Assembly: GCA_963800395.1 (NCBI GenBank)
Contig: CAWDBD010000019.1
Coordinates: 62,001-126,000, forward strand
Direction of reading: 5' to 3'
Length of the DNA: 64,000 nucleotides
Source: DASSBG01 sp963800395
GTDB lineage: Bacteria; Pseudomonadota; Gammaproteobacteria; Xanthomonadales; Rhodanobacteraceae
How positions within the stretch are numbered: the stretch's first letter is position 1; every line of letters starts with the position of its first letter. The notes beneath the pieces are model-generated. The model worked only from the letters and a program-made list of their open reading frames with translations. It was not told where the DNA came from and did not search any database. A program made the translations under genes and the position numbers. Shown piece by piece: positions 47,257 to 56,745 of the stretch.

Positions 47257-48123
47257 TCAAAGCACGTATACGAACAGGAACAGGCCCAGCCACACGACGT
47301 CGACGAAGTGCCAGTACCAGGCCACGGCCTCGAAGCCGAAGTGGTTGTCCTTGTCGAAATGGCCCTTGGCGCAACGGAACCACATCACCGTGAGCATGAT
47401 GGCGCCAAGCGTCACATGCAGGCCGTGGAATCCGGTCAGCATGAAGAAGGTTGATCCGTAGATGCCACTGTGCAACGTCAGATTGAAATTCTCGTAGGCT
47501 TCGCGGTACTCGTGCACCTGAAAGCCGAGGAAGGTGGCGCCCAGAACAACCGTCAGGCCCAGAAACACCAGCAGTCGGGTGCGATGACCCGCCCTGAGCG
47601 CATGATGCGCAATGGTGATGGTGATGCCCGAAGACAGCAGCAGCATGGTGTTCAGCAGAGGGATACCCCAGGCCGGCATGACGGTGAACGTGCCACCAAC
47701 ATTGCCTGGCCCGTTGGTGGGCCAGGCCGCATTGAAGTTGTCCCACAGGAAGTGATGCGTCCATACGCCGTGGCCTTCGCCGCCGAGCCATGGAATGGAC
47801 ATGTTGCGGGTATAGAACAGGGCACCGAAAAAGGCCGCGAAGAACATCACCTCGGAGAAGATGAACCAGATCATGCCCATGCGGAATGAAACGTCCACCT
47901 GACTGTTGTAGCGCCCCGCCAGCGACTCGCGAATGACACTGCTGAACCAGCCGAACAGCATCACCACCAGGATCGCCAGGCCGGTGAACATCACACCTCG
48001 GCCCAGATTGGGCTGGCCGTTGATCCAGTGGGCAAAGCCGAACATCGTGCTGAACAGACCCACCGAGCCGACGATCGGCCAGATGCTGCCGTGGGGAACG
48101 AAATAAGCGCCTTTTTCTGCCAT
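47257..48123 (-). CDS. ctaE: cytochrome c oxidase subunit III
   Basis: A 288-residue protein with seven hydrophobic helices. FFAAFFGALFYTRN, LLSSGITITIAHHALRAG and GFHGLHVTLGAIMLTVMWFR are conserved subunit III blocks, and the C-terminus has WYWHFVDVVWLGLFLFVYVL. It stabilises subunit I and the D-channel in aa3 oxidase. The gene follows a 42-codon membrane peptide gene. The assembly gene cox11/ctaG, often located between subunits I and III, is not present here. Confidence 0.95.
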   Translation of the reverse strand: MAEKGAYFVPHGSIWPIVGSVGLFSTMFGFAHWINGQPNLGRGVMFTGLAILVVMLFGWFSSVIRESLAGRYNSQVDVSFRMGMIWFIFSEVMFFAAFFGALFYTRNMSIPWLGGEGHGVWTHHFLWDNFNAAWPTNGPGNVGGTFTVMPAWGIPLLNTMLLLSSGITITIAHHALRAGHRTRLLVFLGLTVVLGATFLGFQVHEYREAYENFNLTLHSGIYGSTFFMLTGFHGLHVTLGAIMLTVMWFRCAKGHFDKDNHFGFEAVAWYWHFVDVVWLGLFLFVYVL

Positions 48124-48234
48124 GCCCGTTTTTCCTGTTGCTGTTTGCCCGGTAGCGTGTGCTTGGCCGCGAGCGTTTGAGTTCGTGAAACCGATGTCGA
48201 TTTGCGTGTTCAGTGGTTACCCGGTCGCCAATGC

Positions 48235-48363
48235 TCAGGAAGTGAGCACAACCCGCAGGATGAACCCTACGTACAGGGCCAGGGCGACCGCAAAGCCGAT
48301 CCAGGCCACCCGGCGCACACCGGCGCGACGTGATTTCATGTCATCGTTCAAGACGGTATCCAT
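48235..48363 (-). CDS. 42-aa single-helix membrane peptide between ctaD and ctaE
   Basis: Read directly from the sequence, too short for usual thresholds. The ATG at 48363 starts a frame with MDTVLNDDMKSRRAGVRRVA, a basic turn, then one hydrophobic helix (residues about 20-41) ending in a TGA at 48235-48237. It starts 11 bases after the ctaD stop on the same strand. Similar short membrane peptides occur in oxidase clusters of relatives, where they are called small assembly proteins or oxidase-associated peptides. The function is inferred from position only. Confidence 0.62.
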   Translation of the reverse strand: MDTVLNDDMKSRRAGVRRVAWIGFAVALALYVGFILRVVLTS

Positions 48364-48374
48364 GGCTCATGCGC

Positions 48375-49991
48375 TCAGTGCGACACGTCGCCATGCGCCA
48401 GCTTGCTGTCATCAATCACCGGCGGCACGGAAAAGCTGTGATGCGGCGCCGGCGAAGCCAGCGTCCACTCGAGGCCGTGGGCGCCGTCCCAGACCTGGCT
48501 GGTGGCGCGCTTGCGCGACTTGAACACGCAATGGATGATCATGGCCACGAACAGCAACTGGCTGGCACCAAACCAGAACCCGCCAATCGAGCTGATCATG
48601 TTGAAATCAGCAAAGGCCACATTGTAATCGGGGATGCGGCGCGGCATGCCGGCCAGGCCCAGGAAGTGCTGCGGGAAGAACAGCACGTTGACCGAAATCA
48701 CGCTGGACCAGAAGTGGATCTTGCCCAGCTTTTCGCTGTACATGTTGCCCGACCACTTGGGAATCCAGTAGTACACGGCGCCCATGATGGCGAATGCCGC
48801 ACCGGTCACCAGCACATAGTGGAAATGCGCGACCACGAAGTAGGTGTCCTGATACTGGAAGTCGGCGGGCACCATGGCCAGCATCACGCCGGAGAAGCCG
48901 CCAATGGTGAACAGGATCACGAAGGCGATGGCAAACAGCATCGGGGTCTCGAAGCTCAGTGACCCGCGCCACATGGTCGTGACCCAGTTGAACACCTTCA
49001 CGCCGGTCGGGATCGCGATCAGCATGGTGGCGAACATGAAGAACAGCTCGCCACCCAGCGGCATGCCCACGGTGAACATGTGGTGCGCCCAGACGATGAA
49101 CGAGAGAAAGGCGATGCAGGCCATCGCGTAGACCATGGCCTTGTAGCCGAACAGCGGCTTGCGGCTGAAGGTGGGGATGATTTCCGACACAATACCGAAG
49201 GCCGGCAGAATCATGATGTACACCTCGGGGTGACCGAAGAACCAGAAAATGTGCTGGAACATCACCGGGTCACCGCCGCCGGCGGCATTGAAGAAGCTGG
49301 TACCGAAATACTTGTCGGTCAGCAGCATGGTCACGGCACCGGCCAGCACCGGCATCACGGCGATCAGCAGGAAGGCGGTGATCAGCCACGACCACACGAA
49401 CACCGGCATCTTCAGCAGGTCCAGCCCCGGTGCGCGCATGTTGAGAATGGTGGCAATGATGTTGATGGCGCCCATGATCGAGCTGATGCCCATCATGTGC
49501 ACGGCAAAGATCAGGAAGGCAATACTGTCACCACCCTGGATCGACAGCGGCGGATACATGGTCCAGCCGCCGGCCGGTGCGCCGCCGGGCAGGAACAGGG
49601 TCGACAGCAGCAACAGGAAGGCGAACGGCAGAATCCAGAACGACCAGTTGTTCATGCGCGGCAGCGCCATGTCCGGCGCACCAACCATCATCGGCACCAG
49701 CCAGTTGGCCAGGCCCACGAAAGCCGGCATGATCGCGCCGAAGATCATGACCAGCGCGTGCATGGTCGTCATCTGGTTGAAGAAATATGGCTGCACCAGC
49801 TGCAGCCCGGGCTCGAACAGTTCGGCACGGATGATCATCGCCATCGACCCGCCGATGAAGAACATCACCAGCGAGAAAACCAGGTACATCGTGCCGATGT
49901 CCTTGTGATTGGTCGAGCACACCCAGCGCTTGAAGAAGCCCTTGGGTGCGTCGTGATGCTCGTCGTGCTCGATTGTGCTTGCGTGTGCCAT
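48375..49991 (-). CDS. ctaD: cytochrome c oxidase subunit I (aa3, type A1)
   Basis: A 538-residue protein with twelve helices. FWFFGHPEVYIMILPAFGIV contains the CuB His and the D-channel Glu of type A1 heme-copper oxidases. VWAHHMFTVG carries the other CuB histidines, and FVVAHFHYVLVTGAAFAIMG supplies heme ligands. It is the catalytic core, reducing oxygen and pumping protons. It lies downstream of ctaC with a 33-base gap. Confidence 0.97.
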   Translation of the reverse strand: MAHASTIEHDEHHDAPKGFFKRWVCSTNHKDIGTMYLVFSLVMFFIGGSMAMIIRAELFEPGLQLVQPYFFNQMTTMHALVMIFGAIMPAFVGLANWLVPMMVGAPDMALPRMNNWSFWILPFAFLLLLSTLFLPGGAPAGGWTMYPPLSIQGGDSIAFLIFAVHMMGISSIMGAINIIATILNMRAPGLDLLKMPVFVWSWLITAFLLIAVMPVLAGAVTMLLTDKYFGTSFFNAAGGGDPVMFQHIFWFFGHPEVYIMILPAFGIVSEIIPTFSRKPLFGYKAMVYAMACIAFLSFIVWAHHMFTVGMPLGGELFFMFATMLIAIPTGVKVFNWVTTMWRGSLSFETPMLFAIAFVILFTIGGFSGVMLAMVPADFQYQDTYFVVAHFHYVLVTGAAFAIMGAVYYWIPKWSGNMYSEKLGKIHFWSSVISVNVLFFPQHFLGLAGMPRRIPDYNVAFADFNMISSIGGFWFGASQLLFVAMIIHCVFKSRKRATSQVWDGAHGLEWTLASPAPHHSFSVPPVIDDSKLAHGDVSH

Positions 49992-50024
49992 TGCGATGAC
50001 CTCTGGTCCTGATCCTGCTCGTTA

Positions 50025-50936
50025 TCAGCCGCGCGGTTGCGCTGCGGCGGGGCTCGTCTGGGTGGAGTCTGTCTGGGCGGTGCTGCGGGCGCGCTGGAAA
50101 CGTGCCTGGTCTTCCTGCGCTGCCAGCCAGTTGCTGAACTCGGCCGGCGGTACTGCCTTGACCACGATCGGCATGAAGCCGTGGTCCTGCCCGCACAATT
50201 CGGCGCACTGGCCGCGGTAGGTGCCCGGCTTCTCGATTTTCGCCCAGGCCGCATTGACGACGCCCGGGATGGCATCGGTCTTGAAGCCCAGTTGCGGTAC
50301 CCACCAGGCATGGATCACGTCGCCGGCTGTGATCATGAAGCGGATCTTGGTGTTGGTGGGAACCACCAGCGGATGATCGACATTCAGAAGATAGCTGGGA
50401 TAGCCATCGCTCTTCACGTCCCACGGGCTCAGACCCGAATCGAGCTGCCTGGTCTTGTCGCTTTTCTCGTCCAGCTTGGACATGAAACCAACCTTGTCGA
50501 CCGGCTGGCCCTTGTAGTCGATGTAGTCGTAGCGCCACTTCCACTGATAACCGGTGATCTTCACGGTCATCTGCGAATTGGTGGTATCGGACATCTTCAC
50601 CAGAATCCTGGTGGCCGGCCATGCCAGGGCCACCAGAATCAGCACCGGGGCCACGGTCCAGACCAGCTCCAGCTTGGTGTTGTGGCTCCATTTCTCTGCC
50701 ACGGCACCCTTGGACTGGCGAAAGCGGAACATGGCGATGATCATCGCGCCAAAGACCACGATTCCGATGACCACGCAGACCCAGAAGGCCAGCATGTGCA
50801 GGTGGTAGACCTCTTGCGATGTCGGCGTCACGCCCTTGGTCATGTTCAACTGCCAAGGCTTCGGATTGGCCCACGCGGCGCCAGTGAACAACGCACTCAC
50901 CGCTGTCAGTCCGGTCATCAATTGCCTAATGCTCAT
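50025..50936 (-). CDS. ctaC: cytochrome c oxidase subunit II
   Basis: A 303-residue protein with a signal peptide (ending AWA-NPK), two helices, and a cupredoxin domain. GQCAELCGQDHGFMPIVV is the CuA site with Cys-x3-Cys-x3-His and Met; the first His is in DVIHAWWVPQLGFK. It accepts electrons from cytochrome c. There is no fused C-terminal cytochrome c domain; the tail is Ala/Gln-rich. Its start overlaps the DUF2244 stop by four bases. Confidence 0.96.
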   Translation of the reverse strand: MSIRQLMTGLTAVSALFTGAAWANPKPWQLNMTKGVTPTSQEVYHLHMLAFWVCVVIGIVVFGAMIIAMFRFRQSKGAVAEKWSHNTKLELVWTVAPVLILVALAWPATRILVKMSDTTNSQMTVKITGYQWKWRYDYIDYKGQPVDKVGFMSKLDEKSDKTRQLDSGLSPWDVKSDGYPSYLLNVDHPLVVPTNTKIRFMITAGDVIHAWWVPQLGFKTDAIPGVVNAAWAKIEKPGTYRGQCAELCGQDHGFMPIVVKAVPPAEFSNWLAAQEDQARFQRARSTAQTDSTQTSPAAAQPRG

Positions 50937-51445
50937 AAAACATCCCGACTCAATGTGCTGTCGCGACGTGGGGCCTTCAGGCCACTCAACACCGCATTCA
51001 ATTTCTGAAGCAACGCCTCGCGTTCCGGATCAGCGAGAAACGCCCCGATTTCAAGCCTGCGTCCATGCGATGCCAACAGCAAATGCTGCCGGTCGCTGCC
51101 CTCCAGCAACCGCACCCGAACCCAGCCAGACTGGAATCGCGTGCGATGGCGGCCGGGACCTGCCTCCACCTCAAGCACATCGGCATCCAGCCTTATGCAC
51201 TCGTAGCGGCTGCCGCCATGCCAGGCCAGAACCAGGCAAACGGCAACCGCCAGCGACTCGATCAGCGCAAACAGTGGAGCGTAGACATTCCCCTGTTCGG
51301 CCCCGATCACAGCCGTGATCAACGTCGATCCCGCCAGAACGCAACCCAGAATCCACATGCCGCGCCGACTCAAGGCGCGATTCGGCCGCAGCCGCAGTGT
51401 CGTGACACCGGGCTCGCTTCGTGTATCCGGATTGACCTCGATCAT
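50933..51445 (-). CDS. DUF2244 membrane protein
   Basis: About 170 residues from ATG 51445; an upstream ATG at 51487 would add 14. Two hydrophobic helices (about residues 32-72 together) are followed by a soluble domain with GSRYECIRLDADVLEVEAGP and RHRTRFQSGWVRVRLLEG, typical of DUF2244. Members usually precede oxidase subunit II in proteobacteria, as here, and are presumed assembly or regulatory factors. The overlap with ctaC (ATGA) places it first in the oxidase operon. Confidence 0.85.
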   Translation of the reverse strand: MIEVNPDTRSEPGVTTLRLRPNRALSRRGMWILGCVLAGSTLITAVIGAEQGNVYAPLFALIESLAVAVCLVLAWHGGSRYECIRLDADVLEVEAGPGRHRTRFQSGWVRVRLLEGSDRQHLLLASHGRRLEIGAFLADPEREALLQKLNAVLSGLKAPRRDSTLSRDVL

Positions 51446-51694
51446 GGTCAGAAACGTCGCTTCAAGCCATGCATGATAGTCCCGCATGCGCGGGTCGGCA
51501 AGATTGAAACGCGGTTGGCCTGTCGAAGTTCGGTCGATTGTGTTCCAATTTGGCTACAGGAAAACGCCGCCGCATCCGCATTTCCGTGGCCTTGCAGCCG
51601 CCGGATTATAGCGCACAGACAATATTAATCTCGGGCCGTACAATGGTCGCCTTGCGGGCAGGCAAGCCCCACCCACCCACAACCGAGGCATGTA

Positions 51695-54600
51695 TTGACT
51701 GTGACCGACCCCATCATTCGCACCGAGCTGGCCGAGACCGAGAGCCCGCTGCGGCAAGCCATTTCCGACGCATGGTCGTCAGCCGAGGCTGACGTTGTCG
51801 AGGCCCTGTTGCAGCGCGCCACCCTGCCAGCCGACGAACAGCGGCAGATCATGGACAAGGCCGCGGATCTGGTGCGCCGGGTACGCAAGCGCGCTGACGA
51901 CCAGACCGCCATCGAGTTCTTCATGCGTCAGTACGACCTGTCCAGCGAGGAGGGCGTGCTGCTGATGTGCGTGGCCGAGGCCCTGCTGCGGATTCCCGAC
52001 AGCGCCACCATCGACCGCCTGATCCGCGACAAGCTGGGCGACGCCGACTGGGACGAGCATCTGGGTGGCAGCGAGTCGGTGCTGGTCAATGCCTCGACCT
52101 GGGGCCTGATGCTGACCGGGCGCATGATCCATCTGGGCGAAGACACCCGCAAGAACTACGCCGGCACGCTGAGCCGCCTGGTGAGCCGCAGTGGCGAACC
52201 GGCCATCCGCCTGGCCGTGCGCCAGGCCATGCGCATCATGGGCCACCAGTTCGTGATGGGCCGCAACATCAACGAGGCCCTGAAGCGGGCCGAGCGCAAG
52301 GCACACCGGCAATACCGCTATTCGTTCGACATGCTGGGCGAGGCCGCGCTCACCGAGGCCGATGCCCAGCGCTTCTTCGACGCCTACGCCAACGCCATCA
52401 CCATGCTCGGCAAGCGTGGCCCCTGGGACGACCTGCATCAGGCACCCTCGATCTCGGTAAAGCTGTCGGCCATCCACCCGCGCTACGAGGCCATGAACCG
52501 CCGCCGGGCGCGCGAGGAACTGGCGCCGCGCCTGCTGAAACTGGCGCAACTGGCCGCCGAAAAGCACATCAGCATTACCGTGGACGCCGAGGAGGCCGAC
52601 CGCCTGTCCGCCTCGCTGGACGTCATCGAGTACATCGCCACCCACCCGTCGCTGGAAGGCTGGCACGGCTTCGGCATGGCCGTGCAGGCCTACCAGAAGC
52701 GTGCGCCGGCCGTCATCGCCTGGCTGGCCGACCTGGCCCGCGCACCCAGCGCCGACTGTCCGTACGCCTGGTCAAGGGCGCCTACTGGGACTACGAGATC
52801 AAGCATGCCCAGGAGCTGGGCCTGGTGGGCTACCCGGTGTTCACGCGCAAGCCCAATACCGACGTGTCCTATCTGGCCTGCGTGCGCCAGCTTCTGGATA
52901 CCGACCCGGAATGGATCTACCCGGCCTTCGCCACCCACAACGCGCACACCATCGCCGCCGTGCAGCACCTGGCCGGCGAGCGCACCTTCGAGTTCCAGCG
53001 CCTGCACGGCATGGGCTCGGATCTGTACGGCGAGGTCATGGGCGAGGGCAAGCTCAACGTGCCCTGCCGCGTGTACGCGCCGGTCGGCAGCCACAAGGAA
53101 CTGCTGCCCTACCTGGTACGCCGGCTGCTGGAAAACGGCGCCAACACCAGTTTCGTCAACCAGATTCTGGACGAGGAGCAACCCATCGACGAACTGGTTG
53201 CCGACCCCTGCCGCCTCGCGCGCGAGGCCGAACCCAAGCAGCACCCGCGCATTCCGCTTCCCGAAAATCTGTTCGGCTCCACCAGGAAAAACTCCATGGG
53301 CATCAATCTGGCCAACGACAACGAACTCACCGAACTGGCCGAAGCCGCCAACCAGTACCAGGACGCCTGGCAGGCCGCGCCCCTGATTCCCGGCGCCAGT
53401 GGCGGCGGCGAAACCGTTAGCGTCATCAATCCGGCCGACCATCGCCTGCAGGTGGGCCAGTGGACCGCAGCCACCGCCGAGGACGTGGACAAGGCCATCG
53501 GCAACGCCGTCAAGGCGCAGCCCGCGTGGGACCGCACCCCGGCCGACGAGCGCGCCAGCATCCTGGAGCGCGCCGCCGACCTGTACGAGGAAAACCATGC
53601 CGAGCTGATCGCCTGCTGCATCCGCGAGGCGGGCAAATCCATCTCCGCCTCGGTCGGCGAAGTGCGCGAAGCGGTGGACTTCCTGCGCTACTACGCCGCG
53701 CAATGTCGCGAGCAGTTCGGCAAGCCCATGGAGATGCCCGGACCCACCGGCGAAACCAACCACATGAGCCTGCACGGTCGGGGCGTCTACGTGTGCATCA
53801 GCCCGTGGAACTTCCCCCTGGCCATCTTCACCGGCCAGGTCAGCGCCGCCCTGGCGGCAGGCAATGCGGTACTGGCCAAGCCCGCCGAGCAAAGCACCCT
53901 CATAGCCAGCCTGGGCACCCAGCTTCTGCACAAGGCCGGCGTGCCGAAGGACGTGCTGCAACTGGTGCCCGGCGATGGCGCCGAAGTCGGCCCGCCGCTG
54001 ACCTCCGATCCGCGCGTGGCCGGCGTCGCCTTCACCGGCTCCACCGAAACCGCGCGCGCCATCAACCGCGCCCTGGCCGACCGGGACGCACCAATTGCCG
54101 CACTGGTCGCCGAGACCGGCGGCCAGAACGCCATGATCGCCGACTCCTCGGCGCTTGCCCGAACAACTGGTCAAGGACGTCGTCGCCTCGGCCTTCGATT
54201 CGGCCGGCCAGCGCTGCTCGGCCTGCCGCGTGCTGTACCTGCAGGAAGATGTTGCCGACCACATCATCACCATGCTGGCCGGCGCCATGGATGAACTGAC
54301 CGTCGGCTACACCGGCAACATCGACACCGATGTCGGCCCCGTGATCGACCAGGACGCTCTGGACATCCTGGAGAAGCATGCCGAGAAAATGGACAAGAGC
54401 GCCAGGAAACTGGCCCAGGCCGAGCTCGGCCCGGACTGCGAGCACGGCAGCTTCTTCGCACCGCGCGTCTACGAAATCGGCTCCATCAGCGACCTCGAGC
54501 GCGAAGTCTTCGGCCCCGTCCTGCACGTGGTGCGCTACAAGGCCAGGGACCTGGACAAGGTCATCGACGCCATCAACGGCACCGGCTACGGCCTCACCCT

Positions 54601-54852
54601 GGGCATCCACACCCGCGTCGACGACACCGCCGAATACATTGCCAGCCGCGTCAAGGTGGGCAACTGCTACGTCAACCGCAACCAGATCGGCGCCGTGGTC
54701 GGCGTGCAACCCTTCGGCGGCGAAGGCCTGTCCGGCACCGGCCCCAAGGCCGGCGGCCCGCACTACCTGCCCCGCTTGGCCTGCGAGCGCGTATCACCAT
54801 CAACACCACCGCCGCCGGCGGCAACGCCTCCCTCCTCACCCTCGGCGCTTGA
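51695..54852 (+). pseudogene. putA: bifunctional proline dehydrogenase / P5C dehydrogenase PutA, three frame breaks
   Basis: The TTG at 51695 begins a protein of about 1,050 residues. The PRODH domain spans 51900-53270 (APSISVKLSAIHPRYEAMNR, LVKGAYWDYEIKHAQ). The glutamate-semialdehyde dehydrogenase domain spans 53380-54790 (ISPWNFPLAIFTG, AFTGSTETARAIN, VAETGGQNAMI and SAGQRCSACR with the catalytic Cys). Breaks fall near 52750, 54155 and 54802. It oxidises proline to glutamate, feeding electrons to quinone. It lacks the N-terminal ribbon-helix-helix and C-terminal extension of large PutAs, so it should not autorepress. All pieces are well conserved. Confidence 0.92.
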
Positions 54853-54857
54853 GCCAA

Positions 54858-55138
54858 GTAGGGTGCTGCTGAGCGCAGCGAAGCGCACCATCCGAAGCTC
54901 CAGGTTCCGGTGCACTTCGCCACACGCAGGGTGCCGCTGAGCACAGCGAAGCGCACCGAGCGCCAGACCACGGCGCGCCCCGCCCAAGTAGGGTGCCGCT
55001 GAGCGAAGCGAAGCGCACCATCCAAACCCTCACTCCGCGGCGCGCTCCGACCCGGGTAGGGTGCTGCTGAGCGCAGCGAAGCGCACCATCCGTGGTCTCC
55101 CGCCACGGTGCGCTTCGTCCCTCAGCGGCACCCTACCC
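54858..55138. repeat. GTAGGGTGCCGCTGAGCG dispersed repeat, four direct copies and one inverted
   Basis: About 30-base copies of GGGTGCtGCTGAGCGCAGCG followed by AAGCGCACC start at roughly 54858, 54928, 54988 and 55056, spaced 60-70 bases apart. A final inverted copy (55106-55138) begins GGTGCGCTTCG and ends CACCCTACCC. Each pair can fold back. It fills the gap after putA and has no gene. Confidence 0.8.
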
Positions 55139-55242
55139 AGCCCCATGAGCCCTCTGAAACGCCGTACAGGTTCACGAATCGGACGCTCCGATTTGGTAGA
55201 ATTACCCCACTATCCAGAGAACCTCCACGATCCCATACGGCC

Positions 55243-55548
55243 ATGCTGAACGACATCAGCCCCACAAACCGGTACCGCCTGAGCGTCGTGCTCGTCGGCT
55301 TCCTGGTCATCCAGACCTTCCTGCCACTGGTCAGCCCCACGCCGGAATGGCAATGGCTGGCCGATGCGCTGCTGTGGATGACCCTCGGCGCCATGGTGCT
55401 GGGTATCAGCGCCACGGCCTGGTTGCGACCGGACATGACGGTAAGCGTCAAGCAGCTCCGCTTTCTGGTGCTGGCCGCCGTCCTGGGCCTGCCCATGGGT
55501 CTGCTGATGTACATGTTCGGCCCGCAGCCGGCGAACTCGGCAAGCTGA
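55243..55548 (+). CDS. small membrane protein, unknown
   Basis: A 101-residue protein starting ATG 55243, with hydrophobic segments at about residues 15-32, 40-60 and 75-95. No enzymatic motif is visible; LGLPMGLLMYMFGPQ ends the last helix. The frame is open further upstream into the repeat region, which is not coding. It lies next to the IS3 element, just four bases from the left inverted repeat, so its 3' end may have been altered by the insertion. Confidence 0.5.
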   Translation: MLNDISPTNRYRLSVVLVGFLVIQTFLPLVSPTPEWQWLADALLWMTLGAMVLGISATAWLRPDMTVSVKQLRFLVLAAVLGLPMGLLMYMFGPQPANSAS

Positions 55549-55623
55549 TCCCGTAAGCTTCCCCGAACCGCAGACACCCCAAAAGTAGAACTTTCTGGCA
55601 TGTTACTCACCCAGGAGGTTCCC

Positions 55624-55890
55624 ATGAAGAAGTCCCGATTCACCGAGACCCAGATCATCAACATCCTCAAGCAGGCCGATGCCGGCGTGCCGGTCAAGGA
55701 TATCTGCCGCCAGGCCGGCATCAGCACGCCCACCTACTACAAGTGGAAATCGAAGTACGGCGGTCTGGAAGCGTCTGACCTCAAGCGGGTCAAGGAGCTG
55801 GAAGCGGAGAACAGCAAGCTCAAGCGCCTGTATGCCGAGATGGCGCTGGACAACGCTGCGATGAAGGATCTCATTGCAAAAAAACTCTAG
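55624..55890 (+). CDS. IS3-family transposase OrfA
   Basis: An 88-residue protein beginning MKKSRFTETQIINILKQADA. Its helix-turn-helix is at VKDICRQAGISTPTYYKWKS (about residues 24-43), and a coiled region (KRVKELEAENSKLKRLYAEM) precedes the C-terminus. It binds the inverted repeats. It ends AKKL at an A7 run (55878-55884), where ribosomes probably slip back one base to make OrfAB. Confidence 0.92.
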   Translation: MKKSRFTETQIINILKQADAGVPVKDICRQAGISTPTYYKWKSKYGGLEASDLKRVKELEAENSKLKRLYAEMALDNAAMKDLIAKKL

Positions 55891-56732
55891 GGCCGGAGCA
55901 GAAGCGCGAAGCCGTGCGTTACCTTTGCGAGGTACACGCAAGACCCCTGCGCCGGTCCTGTGATTGCGTGGGGTTGTCACGGGCAGCCTGGTATCGGCCG
56001 CCGGTGCATTGGACGATCCGTGATGCCGAGCTTATCGCTGCACTTGCCAGGCTGGTCGAGGAACGCCCCAGTCGCGGCTTCTGGAAATGCTGCAAGCTGC
56101 TCAAGCGCATGCAGCCGCATTGGAACCACAAGAGGATCTACCGCGTGTACAAGGCCATGCGATTGAACTTGAGGCGACCGGCTCGGCGCCGCATCCCCAA
56201 ACGTCAGCGTGTGCCCCTGTACGTGCCCCGGCAGCCCGATGCAGTGTGGTCAGCCGACTTCGTATCCGATGCGCTGGCTTGTGGCCGTCGGTTCCGAACC
56301 TTCAACGTCATCGACGACTTCAACCGAGAAGCTCTGCACATCGAAGTCGATACCTCCACCACCTCCAACCGCCTGGTCCGCATCTTCGAGCAGCTCAAGC
56401 GCGACCATGGTCTGCCACAGGTGCTGCGTACCGACAATGGTCCCGAGTTCCTGGGCGAAGCCTTTGTCCAGTGGTCCAAGGCCAACGGCATGGCGATCCG
56501 GTACATCCAGCCCGGCAAGCCCAACCAGAATGCCTACATCGAGCGCTTCAATCGAACGTTCCGTGAAGAGGTACTCGACCAGCACCTGTTTACCCGGATG
56601 GAAGATGTCAGCGAGGCGGCCTACTGGTGGATGATCGAATACAACGAACAGCGACCCCATGACAGCTTGGGCGATCTGACGCCCGCCGAATTCAAAGCCG
56701 CCAAGGGTTCTACTTTACAAATGTCTGCTTGA
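55881..56732 (+). CDS. IS3-family transposase OrfB (DDE integrase core)
   Basis: The frame is entered after a -1 slip at the A7 run and reads KTLGPEQKREAVRYLCEVHA onward; a GTG at 55914 is the first in-frame start codon. DDE residues are visible: WSADFVSDAL (first D), LRTDNGPEFLGEAF (second D) and YIERFNRTFREEVL (E). The domain is complete, ending AKGSTLQMSA, so the element could be active. Confidence 0.93.
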   Translation, partial: KTLGPEQKREAVRYLCEVHARPLRRSCDCVGLSRAAWYRPPVHWTIRDAELIAALARLVEERPSRGFWKCCKLLKRMQPHWNHKRIYRVYKAMRLNLRRPARRRIPKRQRVPLYVPRQPDAVWSADFVSDALACGRRFRTFNVIDDFNREALHIEVDTSTTSNRLVRIFEQLKRDHGLPQVLRTDNGPEFLGEAFVQWSKANGMAIRYIQPGKPNQNAYIERFNRTFREEVLDQHLFTRMEDVSEAAYWWMIEYNEQRPHDSLGDLTPAEFKAAKGSTLQMSA

Positions 56733-56745
56733 CAGGGAAGCTTAC

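Larger units (their letters stand above)
55553..56745. mobile_element. IS3-family insertion sequence, apparently intact
   Basis: An element of about 1,193 bases bounded by inverted repeats starting GTAAGCTTCCC (55553-55563) and ending GGGAAGCTTAC (56735-56745). The repeat similarity extends inward about 40 bases (CAGACA and AAAGTAGAAC shared). It encodes OrfA and OrfB, joined by an A7 slippery run. A flanking target duplication was not recognisable. The right end abuts a truncated second transposase gene. Confidence 0.85.

Noticed and set aside
54858..55138. CRISPR-like array
   Set aside because: Repeats are spaced irregularly by 60-70 bases, one copy is inverted, the copies differ, and there are no cas genes. 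It is a dispersed intergenic repeat.
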